Source: Cytophagales bacterium WSM2-2
Lineage (GTDB): Bacteria; Bacteroidota; Bacteroidia; Cytophagales; Cyclobacteriaceae
DNA length: 64,000 bases
Assembly: GCA_015472025.1 (NCBI GenBank)
Contig: BNHL01000001.1
Location: forward strand, 3,398,001-3,462,000
Direction of reading: 5' to 3'
Positions 1 through 7,062 of the stretch are shown here, piece after piece. Under the pieces are notes generated by a model, which did no database searches, was not told the DNA's origin, and saw nothing but the letters and a program-made list of their open reading frames with translations. Positions within the stretch are counted from its first letter, which is position 1, and the number at the start of each line of letters is the position of its first letter. A program made the position numbers and the translations under genes.

Positions 1-1
1 C

Positions 2-67
2 GTGCTGCCTAAATTTCTGGAACATTTTTCTTCTCTTGGATTCGAATTTAAACCGTTACCCCAATGA
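2..67 (+). CDS. C-terminal end of an upstream gene, possibly a polysaccharide deacetylase
   Basis: The frame starting at base 2 is open from the window edge to a TGA at 65-67 and encodes the last 21 residues of a protein. The TGA overlaps the ATG of the next gene (ATGA), the usual sign of translational coupling. The tail, a short helix ending in a Gly-Phe-Glu-Phe-Lys segment, resembles the end of NodB-type polysaccharide deacetylases, which often end with a helix and a final strand of the type 'GYxFxxL'. With so little sequence the family call is only a suggestion; that this is the end of a real gene is better supported, by the ATGA junction. Confidence 0.4.
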   Translation: MLPKFLEHFSSLGFEFKPLPQ

Positions 68-1119
68 GCCAAATCAAAATTTTGATAGCGCCTCTTGATT
101 GGGGCCTTGGACACGCCACGCGTTGCGTTCCTGTAATCAATGAATTTCTTCGTCAGGGCTGTGAGATTCAAATTGCAACCAGTGGTGACGCATTGATCTT
201 GTTGAGAAAGGAATTCCCGTTACTCAAATTTCACTCCATTTCATCCTATGATGCTCGGTATTCGCTATCGATTCCTTTTGCATTGAAAATTTTAATCCAG
301 GTGCCAAAGTTTCTTGTGACCAAAAGAAATGAACAGCGGCAAACGGAAAGAATTGTTGATAAGGAGAAGATTGATCTTGTAATCTCGGATAATCGATATG
401 GATGCTGGTCAACAAGAGCAAAGAGTGTTTTTATCGGGCATCAGTTGAATTTGCGACCGCCTTTTTTTTCAGGAATTATAAATTATTTCCATTCACGTGC
501 CCTCAGGCGATTCACTGAATGTTGGGTACCAGACGAACAGGGGAATGAATCTTTTGCCGGAGAGCTTGCAGTAAACACTGCGTTGAATCCAAAGTACATT
601 GGGATGCTGTCGCGAATGAAATTCTTTCCTGCAGAACCCCGATATAAAGTACTGGCGATTGTTTCCGGACCGGAGCCACAGCGAACAGCACTTGAGTTGA
701 CTTTATTTAAAGAACTTGAGCGATTTGATGCACCATGCTTAATGGTTCGGGGTAATCCCGGCGGAAATGCCACACACAAGTTTGGTAAATTGGAAGTGGT
801 AGACCACCTGTCGTCCGAAGAAATGAACAAAGCGATGCTGGAGTCGGAAGTGATTATAGCCAGATCAGGGTACAGTACGATCATGGACTTAGCAGTTGTC
901 GGGAAAAAAGCGATTTTCATTCCAACACCAGGTCAACCGGAGCAAGAGTACCTGGCGAGTGAACTGATACGAAAGAAGATTGCGCCAGCAGTGGAGCAAG
1001 ACGAATTTAGTTTGCAATACTCATTGACTCAACTGGACAAGTTCACAGGATTCAGGCGAAGCAAAGAAAATCAAAAACTGGCTCCGGCCGTAACATCAAT
1101 ATTGCATGAGATTAATTAG
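64..1119 (+). CDS. MurG-like glycosyltransferase (GT28/GT1 fold)
   Basis: The 351-residue protein has the two-Rossmann GT-B layout. The N-terminus carries the acceptor-side loop 'WGLGHATRC' (residues 13-21). The C-terminal half has 'ARSGYSTIMDL' followed by 'PTPGQPEQEYLA', the nucleotide-sugar binding region typical of MurG and related family 28 enzymes. It has no signal peptide or clear membrane helix, so a cytosolic or peripheral membrane enzyme is expected. Donor and acceptor cannot be read from the sequence. It is translationally coupled to a probable polysaccharide deacetylase just upstream, which hints at cell-surface glycan or glycolipid work. It is not MurG itself, because the N-terminal domain departs from MurG. 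Confidence 0.8.
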   Translation: MSQIKILIAPLDWGLGHATRCVPVINEFLRQGCEIQIATSGDALILLRKEFPLLKFHSISSYDARYSLSIPFALKILIQVPKFLVTKRNEQRQTERIVDKEKIDLVISDNRYGCWSTRAKSVFIGHQLNLRPPFFSGIINYFHSRALRRFTECWVPDEQGNESFAGELAVNTALNPKYIGMLSRMKFFPAEPRYKVLAIVSGPEPQRTALELTLFKELERFDAPCLMVRGNPGGNATHKFGKLEVVDHLSSEEMNKAMLESEVIIARSGYSTIMDLAVVGKKAIFIPTPGQPEQEYLASELIRKKIAPAVEQDEFSLQYSLTQLDKFTGFRRSKENQKLAPAVTSILHEIN

Positions 1120-1211
1120 AAGTTTTGGATTTGCTTTCAAAGGTTTATCGATGGCCTTATGGGAACAACTAGTTGCCGGCATGATCATATTTACAAAATA
1201 TTTTTTTTAGT

Positions 1212-2015
1212 ATGCCCGAAATTTTCTGGACAGATACCCACGCCCATATTTATGCTGAAGAGTTCAAGGCTGACAGCATAGATATGCTTGCGCGCAGTAA
1301 GGAATCAGGGATTGCAAAAATTTATATGCCCAACATCGATCATACTTCGATCGACTCTATGATGGAATTGGAGGCAAAGAACCCCGGGAGATGCATTTCC
1401 ATGATGGGCCTTCATCCTTGCTATGTGAAAAAGGATTTTGAGAAAGAATTATACCTGGTGGAAGACTGGCTCAACAAACGAAAGTTTGCTGCGGTGGGTG
1501 AGGTAGGAACTGACTTGTATTGGGACAAAACATTTTGGCCTCAGCAACAGGAGGCATTTAATATCCAGGTGCAATGGGCTAAAAAATTTAATCTGCCAAT
1601 TGTAATTCATTGCCGCGAATCGATCGATGAAACTATTGAATTATTGGAGCCTTTTGCTGATGGCGGGTTGACGGGAATTTTTCATTGCTTCTCAGGGAAC
1701 GTGGAGCAGGCTAAGAAGATAATTGATATGAATTTTTATTTGGGAATAGGAGGAGTGGTGACATTTAAAAACGGAGGGCTTGACAAAGTTCTTCCTGACG
1801 TAGATATCAACAGGATCGTCCTGGAAACAGATAGCCCCTATCTTGCTCCGGTTCCTCATCGTGGCAAACGGAATGAACCGGCTTATATCCCTCTTGTAGC
1901 TCTGAAAATTTGTGATATAAAAAAAATAACTTTGGAAGAACTCAGCACGGCAACCAATATCAATACAAAACATATTTTTGGAGCTACAATAGCTCAAATG
2001 CCCAATTCGCTCTAA
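1212..2015 (+). CDS. TatD family metal-dependent DNase/hydrolase
   Basis: This 267-residue protein is a TIM-barrel TatD hydrolase of about the usual length (~260). The metal ligands are in place: H10 and H12 in 'DTHAHIY', the Glu of 'VGEVGTD', the His of 'IVIHCRE', the His of 'GIFHCFSG' and the Asp of 'LETDSPYLAP'. The family has 3'-5' exonuclease or deoxyribonuclease activity on DNA, with proposed roles in DNA repair or degradation. It is cytosolic. The stop codon overlaps the next ATG by one base (TAATG at 2013-2017), so it is probably co-translated with the asparaginase. The pairing of TatD with asparaginase is familiar in Bacteroidetes. Confidence 0.92.
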   Translation: MPEIFWTDTHAHIYAEEFKADSIDMLARSKESGIAKIYMPNIDHTSIDSMMELEAKNPGRCISMMGLHPCYVKKDFEKELYLVEDWLNKRKFAAVGEVGTDLYWDKTFWPQQQEAFNIQVQWAKKFNLPIVIHCRESIDETIELLEPFADGGLTGIFHCFSGNVEQAKKIIDMNFYLGIGGVVTFKNGGLDKVLPDVDINRIVLETDSPYLAPVPHRGKRNEPAYIPLVALKICDIKKITLEELSTATNINTKHIFGATIAQMPNSL

Positions 2016-3067
2016 TGAAAAAAATAAACATCAATACCGCGACTCCCGGCAAAGCGCAGTCCAAGGTTATGATCATCTACACCGGGGGAACGTTCGGTAT
2101 GGCTCATGATGCACAAGGTGTGCTGGTTCCATTTGACTTCGGTCTGATCCTCGAGCACCTTCCTTCCCTTCGCAATTTGTCGTTGGACTTGACGGTGATT
2201 TCTTTCGACCATCCCATCGATTCTTCTAACGTTCAACCGGAGCACTGGCAGCAGATAGCAACTTTGATTTTTGAAAATTGCAGCCACCAGGATGGCTTCG
2301 TGGTTTTACATGGAACAGACACTATGGCGTTCACTGCCTCTGCGCTCAGCTTCATGCTTCCGGGATTAGCAAAGCCAGTGATTTTTACGGGTGCTCAACT
2401 TCCGATCAGCGAACCACGCTCCGATGCTCGTGAAAATCTGATCACAGCTTTGGAAATCGCTGCAGCAAAAAAAGATAACAAGGCAATCGTCCCTGAGGTC
2501 TGCATTTATTTTGATGATGAACTTTTGCGCGGCAACCGCAGCAAGAAAGTGGAGAGTATGCACTTCGATGCATTCCAGTCAGAGAATTACCCGCTATTGG
2601 CGAAAGCGGGCGTAAAGATTGACTACAACGAGAAAGTAATCAGTCAGCCGGGCAATGGATTGAAATTGCTTGGTAAACTCGACCCCGCAATAACTATCCT
2701 AAAACTTTTTCCGGGAATTACATCAGCTACGGTAAGTGCAGTGGCGAATATACCTGGACTCAAAGCGATCGTACTTGAAACTTTTGGAGCCGGAAATGCG
2801 CCCACTTCAACTGATTTTTTGAATCTTCTAAAGGAAGCCATTAGCAAAGAAATAATCATCCTTAACATATCACAATGTCCCGGAGGAATGGTGGTACAAG
2901 GTAAATATGAAACAAGCAAGGACCTGCAGGAGATCGGTGTACTCAGTGGGGCAGACATGACAACGGAAGCAGCGGTAACCAAACTGATGGTGTTGCTAGG
3001 CGAACACGGGCCTGATAAAACAAAGCGACTGCTCGGTGTTTCGCTTGCCGGAGAATTGACCGCTTGA
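2015..3067 (+). CDS. ansA: Type I (cytosolic) L-asparaginase
   Basis: The protein (350 residues) is a bacterial type I asparaginase converting L-asparagine to aspartate and ammonia. Both catalytic threonine motifs are present: 'IYTGGTFG' near residue 21 and 'HGTDTMAFTAS' around residue 95. The C-terminal allosteric/oligomer domain contains 'ISQCPGGMV', and 'GADMTTEAAVTKL' follows. No signal peptide is seen, which fits type I rather than the periplasmic type II enzyme. The start is set by the one-base overlap with the TatD stop. A convergent hydrolase gene begins directly after its stop. Confidence 0.92.
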   Translation: MKKININTATPGKAQSKVMIIYTGGTFGMAHDAQGVLVPFDFGLILEHLPSLRNLSLDLTVISFDHPIDSSNVQPEHWQQIATLIFENCSHQDGFVVLHGTDTMAFTASALSFMLPGLAKPVIFTGAQLPISEPRSDARENLITALEIAAAKKDNKAIVPEVCIYFDDELLRGNRSKKVESMHFDAFQSENYPLLAKAGVKIDYNEKVISQPGNGLKLLGKLDPAITILKLFPGITSATVSAVANIPGLKAIVLETFGAGNAPTSTDFLNLLKEAISKEIIILNISQCPGGMVVQGKYETSKDLQEIGVLSGADMTTEAAVTKLMVLLGEHGPDKTKRLLGVSLAGELTA

Positions 3068-3943
3068 TCAGAAACTATCCAGGTCGTTGCCGAAGACCAC
3101 CTTACCGGAATATTTACCGGAAATTTCCTTTAACATCTTTTCAGGAGTAGAATCCCAGACCAACTGGTGTGTAAGGACAAGCAACTTCGGCTTGGAACGA
3201 TTGGCAATTTCTGCCAACTGACTTGTTGAGGTATGAAACTTGGAATGATAGTTTTTCCACTTGTCTGGTTTCCTGGAAAAACCATCTTCTGAGTAGACCT
3301 CGTGCACAAGAACATCACATCCTTCACACGCTTTGACAATCTCTTCGCTATAGGTGCAATCACCCGAGATGACGATCGTTTTGTCCGGGGTTTCAAATTT
3401 ATATCCATAAGCTTCATCCCACGAGCCATGACTCACTTTGAATGCGTACACTTTTACTTTTTCATTTTGATAAACAAGCCCCTGCTTGATTTCCGAGACT
3501 TCTGTTTGGTACGAAGATGGATTTCCATGTTCGTCACCTTTCAATCGCAACTCGATATCTTTCTCATACGCTTTTGTAATATGCTCATGCATTGACTTGA
3601 TTCCGGAGGGGCCAAAAACTTTGAGCGGCCCATGTCTTTCCAGGACCGCGGGAGTCAATAAAAAATCGGGATACCCAACGGTATGATCCGAGTGCAGATG
3701 AGTGATAAAAAGTAAGTTGAGGGTTTCAACTTTAATTCCAGCTGCAATAGCTCTCCTTACCACGCCAGGACCGCAGTCGATAATGTAAGGTTGATCATCA
3801 ACAATGATCGCTGTGGAGGGACCGAATTTGTTAATATCAGTGTTGGGAGTTCCTGTGCCAAGCAGAACCAACTTGGTGCGGCTTTGAGTACGACCGGTGA
3901 GGGGTACAAGGACAATCACAAGAAGCAGCAAAACTCGCTTCAT
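3068..3943 (-). CDS. Secreted metallo-beta-lactamase-fold hydrolase (RNase Z-like)
   Basis: Taking the ATG at 3943 gives 291 residues starting with a signal peptide (MKRVLLLLVIVLVPLTGRTQS); the longer frame up to 3973 would bury this signal, so it is not used. The zinc motif 'THLHSDHTVGYPD' matches HxHxDH, with further ligands in 'ISGDCTY' and 'LTHQLVW'. Overall it looks like the RNase Z/arylsulfatase-like branch of the MBL superfamily, but export to the periplasm argues against tRNA processing. The substrate is unknown. It converges with ansA with no gap. Tandem hairpins (3981-4019) lie just upstream and could influence its expression. Confidence 0.8.
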   Translation of the reverse strand: MKRVLLLLVIVLVPLTGRTQSRTKLVLLGTGTPNTDINKFGPSTAIIVDDQPYIIDCGPGVVRRAIAAGIKVETLNLLFITHLHSDHTVGYPDFLLTPAVLERHGPLKVFGPSGIKSMHEHITKAYEKDIELRLKGDEHGNPSSYQTEVSEIKQGLVYQNEKVKVYAFKVSHGSWDEAYGYKFETPDKTIVISGDCTYSEEIVKACEGCDVLVHEVYSEDGFSRKPDKWKNYHSKFHTSTSQLAEIANRSKPKLLVLTHQLVWDSTPEKMLKEISGKYSGKVVFGNDLDSF

Positions 3944-3980
3944 AAGGTTACTTTTTACCGAAACTACAAACAAACGGCTA

Positions 3981-4019
3981 ACGGGAAAAAACCCGTATGT
4001 CCCACGGGGAAAATCCCGT
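3981..4019. repeat. Two tandem near-identical stem-loops
   Basis: Two short inverted repeats lie 23 bases apart. ACGGG/CCCGT at 3981-3985 and 3992-3996 encloses A-rich bases, and ACGGG/CCCGT at 4004-4008 and 4015-4019 encloses GAAAAT. The outer arms AACGGG and CCCGTT could also pair across both copies. They sit between the divergent hydrolase (start 3943) and the small acidic protein (start near 4071). They could be an operator pair, an RNA element or a dispersed repeat; the sequence alone does not decide. Confidence 0.5.
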
Positions 4020-4070
4020 TGCGCGATGTTAAAAGACCGAGTATGTTGCCGTCAATAAATTTTGGATGCA

Positions 4071-4307
4071 ATGACCCGAAAAATGACCGAAGAAGAGATC
4101 AGGATGTCAGACGTCTTTCGTGATCGCTGCAAAGTGACTTATGAAGAGTTTAAACTGATCAATGCACGGGTTCCAACGCTTGAGGAAATGCTCGAAATTG
4201 TTGAAGGCGCAATTGAATATGTTGTCAACAACGGTCTCGACTTAATAGACATGGAAGTTGAGATTGAGAAGATTGACCTTGAGTCTCTACTAAGCGAAAA
4301 ACCCTAA
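4071..4307 (+). CDS. Small acidic protein of unknown function
   Basis: An ATG at 4071 gives 78 residues; an ATG at 4083 (MTEEEIRMSD) would give 74, and the choice between them is open. The frame also extends to a TTG at 4062, which is less likely. The protein is rich in Glu/Asp and leucine, with predicted helices and no signal or membrane segment, so it would be a soluble cytosolic protein. I recognise no family. It ends exactly at a hairpin terminator, its codon use looks like that of its neighbours, and it is well placed between a divergent gene and a terminator. These points support a real gene. Confidence 0.6.
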   Translation: MTRKMTEEEIRMSDVFRDRCKVTYEEFKLINARVPTLEEMLEIVEGAIEYVVNNGLDLIDMEVEIEKIDLESLLSEKP

Positions 4308-4330
4308 TTCAGATCAGAAATAGGGTTTTA
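4297..4330 (+). terminator. Hairpin terminator after the small acidic protein gene
   Basis: The arms AAAACCCTA (4298-4306) and TAGGGTTTT (4321-4329) form a nine-pair stem that overlaps the stop codon of the preceding gene. It is AT-rich with a U-rich right arm. It may also limit read-through out of the tRNA gene on the other strand. Confidence 0.6.
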
Positions 4331-4340
4331 GAATTTTCAG

Positions 4341-4427
4341 CGGAGAGGGCGGGATTCGAACCCGCGATACCCTTGCAGGTATACACACTTTCCAGGCGTG
4401 CTCCTTCAACCACTCGGACACCTCTCC
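4341..4427 (-). tRNA. tRNA-Ser (anticodon GGA)
   Basis: The minus strand folds as a class II tRNA of 87 bases. The acceptor stem GGAGAGG/CCTCTCC has discriminator G. The D-arm begins TGTCCGAGTGG, and the anticodon stem CACGC/GTGTG carries the loop CTGGAAA, giving anticodon GGA. The long variable arm (TATACCTGCAAGGGTA region) is typical of serine tRNAs, and the T-arm carries GGTTCGAATCC. The CCA end is not encoded. It reads UCC and UCU serine codons. Confidence 0.97.
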
Positions 4428-4548
4428 AAAAAAGCCCACAAAGAAATAGATAAATTGGGAGGCAACCAAATTCCCGATTCCGATTTCAGAATGCTAAAAA
4501 GTTATTCACATCACGGCAAATTCCTCTTATCTTTACTTCAGATCAGAC

Positions 4549-4602
4549 CTGTTTTTTGCAAACAGAAACCACCAGCAACCCCAAAAGGTTGCTGGTTTTT
4601 TG
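4549..4602. terminator. Double hairpin: terminator, possibly the end of a short ncRNA
   Basis: A small hairpin CTGTTT/AAACAG (4549-4565) is followed by a strong one, ACCAGCAACC/GGTTGCTGGT (4570-4579 and 4587-4596), with a run of T on the plus strand (4597-4601). It lies past the 3' end of the amylase gene (4622, minus strand), so it can serve as that gene's terminator. However, the better T-run is on the plus strand, where no gene is known to end. A near-consensus -7 box (TATCTTTA, 4529-4536) upstream leaves room for a short plus-strand RNA. Confidence 0.6.
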
Positions 4603-4621
4603 TTTCTAAGAGATTAAAGAT

Positions 4622-6943
4622 TTAGTCTTTGAGCAGTTTCCCGACTTTTACAGCCGAGCCTGCTTTTGCCCTCACAATGTAAACCCCACGTGGGAAGGAA
4701 GTAAAATCAATTTCGTTGGTTTGATTCGTCAGGACAGTTTGCTGCGATATAGCAACGCCTTCAATGGAGTAGATGTCAAGTTGCGCGGGCAATGTGTGAG
4801 CCGATGTGAGCTGAATTTTTGCTTTGTCTTTCACCGGGTTGGCCCAAATATTCATCTCAAAGCCGTCTGGTTCATTAGAGTTGATTTGTTCTGTTTTTTC
4901 CAGAGCACCGAAGCGTGCACCAGGGTCGGTGAATGATGCATATTCACCCTGCAATACGTAAACAGCGTAACCCCGTGGCGGAGCGGAGACGTAAACCCGT
5001 CCGTCTGAGTAGACTGTCGTTGTCTGCGTGTTATCGAAGGCATTGACCAAAGTGGTATTGGCCCAATTTGACCAGCCTGTTGGCGAGGAGTCGACCCAGA
5101 TACCCTTTGTCTGTGAATCATGATTGTTGATCACGACAATAGCACCACTCTTGGATCCATTGCCTGCCCGCCTGGCGACATAGACATTATACGCATCACC
5201 GGAAGGGTAGGGATTTCCAACCTGGCTCAGAACGGTTAACGTTCCACTCATGTAGGTCTTTCTTGCATAGATCAACTTCCGGATGTCACCACCCAGGGTT
5301 GATGCCGGTGTAACGGTGTTACTGGGGTTGTTTGCCTCAACCATCGTGTCACCGAAGTAATGATTGTAAAAAACGCATGGCCTTCCTTCGTGAGTAAGGA
5401 TATAGGCATAACCCATCTTCCAGTCTTTGATGATCCATTTGTCACTTTCTTTTCCTGTATCGTGGTTTTCAAGCCAGGTGACTACTGATGTGCCGGGAAG
5501 TGAGTTGCCTGCGTTGTTTCGGATCATACCTGCATTGTTCAACCAGCGCATATCGTAGTTGCTTCCGGTGCCGTTGCACATTCCGGTGAGTGAAGATTTT
5601 AGAGGGAAGTCGAAGCCATCAACATCGGCATTGCCATAACTGTAAACTGTGTTTACCCAATTCTTGATGCGGTAGTCAGCGCCCCAGTATTCGCCTACAA
5701 TAAACCTTTGATTCCCGTTGAGGAGAGGGAGATTATTAACCCAACCCGCAACGTAGCTCTCCTGGAAACCGCGAACGAAGTCAAGGCGGAAACCATCAAA
5801 ACCAATAGTGCTGGACAACCAGGTACCCCAATCTTTATAGCGTGTGGCAACGGTGGTGCTGTAGGTGTTCAGATCATTACCAAAAAATTTGGTATTGGGA
5901 ATCACTTCGTCCGTTCCTGCATACCCCAGCCAGTCAGTGTTGTCCACTGGGTGGAAATCGGCATAGCCCCAGGAATGGTTTGGCTCACCAGTGCCCGTGT
6001 GTGTCACATAATTGATTTTCGTATTAGTATGTGCTTCAAGCTGAGTTGTCGTAGCAACGTTGCTTGAGTAGTACCAGATTGCTTTGGGATAATATCCATT
6101 AATCTGGTCGGCCCAGTCCCACGACCACGAGGGAGTTGTGTTTTCTCTTTTCGCAGTGAGCTTAATGATGACATCTCTCGTGCTTGACACAGTGACTTTG
6201 TATTCATCGAAGTCATTGCTGTAATCAATGTGGGCTCGCACCGTATTTCCTGATGCAGGGAATACATTGAAATTACCACTTCCATTATTGGGTTCGCTTT
6301 CCCAAGAATAGGTGGAGTTGAAACCGCTTCCGGAATAATCAATTTGCAAGTCATATCCACGCTCGCCAGTAGTGGAACTCTGCAGGTTGTAGCCATAGAT
6401 TTGAATGTAGTAGTCGCCCGGTGCGGCATTCTTAATCACCCATTTGATTTCGTTGGTAGGATAGGAATTGTATTGCTGGCTATTGCGATAAGCCTGGTCG
6501 AATACATATTGCTTCACGGCAGGATTCGATTCATCCTGATCGTCATTGGTATATAAGTGATTGAGAACGATGTCGGCATAAACTTCGATGCCATCGGTGT
6601 GAAGCTGGCTGATCATTTGAGTCAATTCAGTTCGCGAACCAAAGCGGGTTTCCGTGGTGCCTTTCTGATTGTAATTGCCGAGATCATATGGATCGAAAAT
6701 GCCGTAGCCCATGTCTACAATTCCGAAATTTCCTTTTGCAGGAGGAGGGACCCAAAGCCCTTTAAACCCTGCGTTTTTTAAAGTAGTGGATTTGTTTTTA
6801 AGGTTAGTCCACCAGGAGCCGTTGAGGTTTGCTTCATCAACAGGTACGTTCCAGTAAAATCCCTGCATCATCACATCATTTTGAGCTGATGCCACTTTCA
6901 TGCACATCACCGCCATCAAGACAAGTACAAATTTGATTTTCAT
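4622..6943 (-). CDS. Secreted GH13 alpha-amylase with inserted domain and type IX sorting tail
   Basis: The ATG at 6943 yields 773 residues with a signal peptide ending near 'KVASA' (residue 20); the frame is open further upstream but that part has no signal-like start. GH13 motifs: region I 'VYADIVLNH' (121-129), nucleophile D388 in 'GFRLDF', acid/base E418 in 'VGEYWG', and D495 in 'LENHD'. It should cleave alpha-1,4-glucans such as starch. Residues ~165-270, between regions I and II, form an extra beta-rich segment with 'ESEPNN' and 'DFDEYKVTV', like PPC-type domains. Residues ~698-773 form a type A sorting domain ('NPVKDKAKI', 'PRGVYIVRA'), so the enzyme should be exported by the type IX system and released or surface-anchored. 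It lies downstream of a membrane AraC regulator with a glycogen-binding-like domain, its likely controller. Confidence 0.93.
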   Translation of the reverse strand: MKIKFVLVLMAVMCMKVASAQNDVMMQGFYWNVPVDEANLNGSWWTNLKNKSTTLKNAGFKGLWVPPPAKGNFGIVDMGYGIFDPYDLGNYNQKGTTETRFGSRTELTQMISQLHTDGIEVYADIVLNHLYTNDDQDESNPAVKQYVFDQAYRNSQQYNSYPTNEIKWVIKNAAPGDYYIQIYGYNLQSSTTGERGYDLQIDYSGSGFNSTYSWESEPNNGSGNFNVFPASGNTVRAHIDYSNDFDEYKVTVSSTRDVIIKLTAKRENTTPSWSWDWADQINGYYPKAIWYYSSNVATTTQLEAHTNTKINYVTHTGTGEPNHSWGYADFHPVDNTDWLGYAGTDEVIPNTKFFGNDLNTYSTTVATRYKDWGTWLSSTIGFDGFRLDFVRGFQESYVAGWVNNLPLLNGNQRFIVGEYWGADYRIKNWVNTVYSYGNADVDGFDFPLKSSLTGMCNGTGSNYDMRWLNNAGMIRNNAGNSLPGTSVVTWLENHDTGKESDKWIIKDWKMGYAYILTHEGRPCVFYNHYFGDTMVEANNPSNTVTPASTLGGDIRKLIYARKTYMSGTLTVLSQVGNPYPSGDAYNVYVARRAGNGSKSGAIVVINNHDSQTKGIWVDSSPTGWSNWANTTLVNAFDNTQTTTVYSDGRVYVSAPPRGYAVYVLQGEYASFTDPGARFGALEKTEQINSNEPDGFEMNIWANPVKDKAKIQLTSAHTLPAQLDIYSIEGVAISQQTVLTNQTNEIDFTSFPRGVYIVRAKAGSAVKVGKLLKD

Positions 6944-7022
6944 AAAGGTTGGTTTTTGTCGAAGATCAAAAATCGACTCTCCGGACAGCGAAATCGACCT
7001 ATTTTCAAAAAACGGGACATGG

Positions 7023-7042
7023 AGTACATAGGTGTAAGTACT
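7023..7042. promoter_or_regulatory. Inverted repeat upstream of the amylase gene
   Basis: AGTAC at 7023-7027 and GTACT at 7038-7042 form an inverted repeat in the 119-base gap between the AraC-type regulator's stop and the amylase start. It is a candidate binding site for that regulator, but the half-sites are short and a single copy is weak evidence. Confidence 0.3.
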
Positions 7043-7062
7043 ATTTTTTGAAAACAAAGCCT

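Noticed and set aside
3068..3943. tRNA 3' processing enzyme RNase Z
   Set aside because: Sequence is RNase Z-like, but a signal peptide sends it to the periplasm, where no tRNA processing occurs.
6004..6429. 141-residue minus-strand frame inside the amylase
   Set aside because: It lies within the inserted domain in another frame and has no signal, motif or spacing that fits a gene; the amylase frame is continuous.
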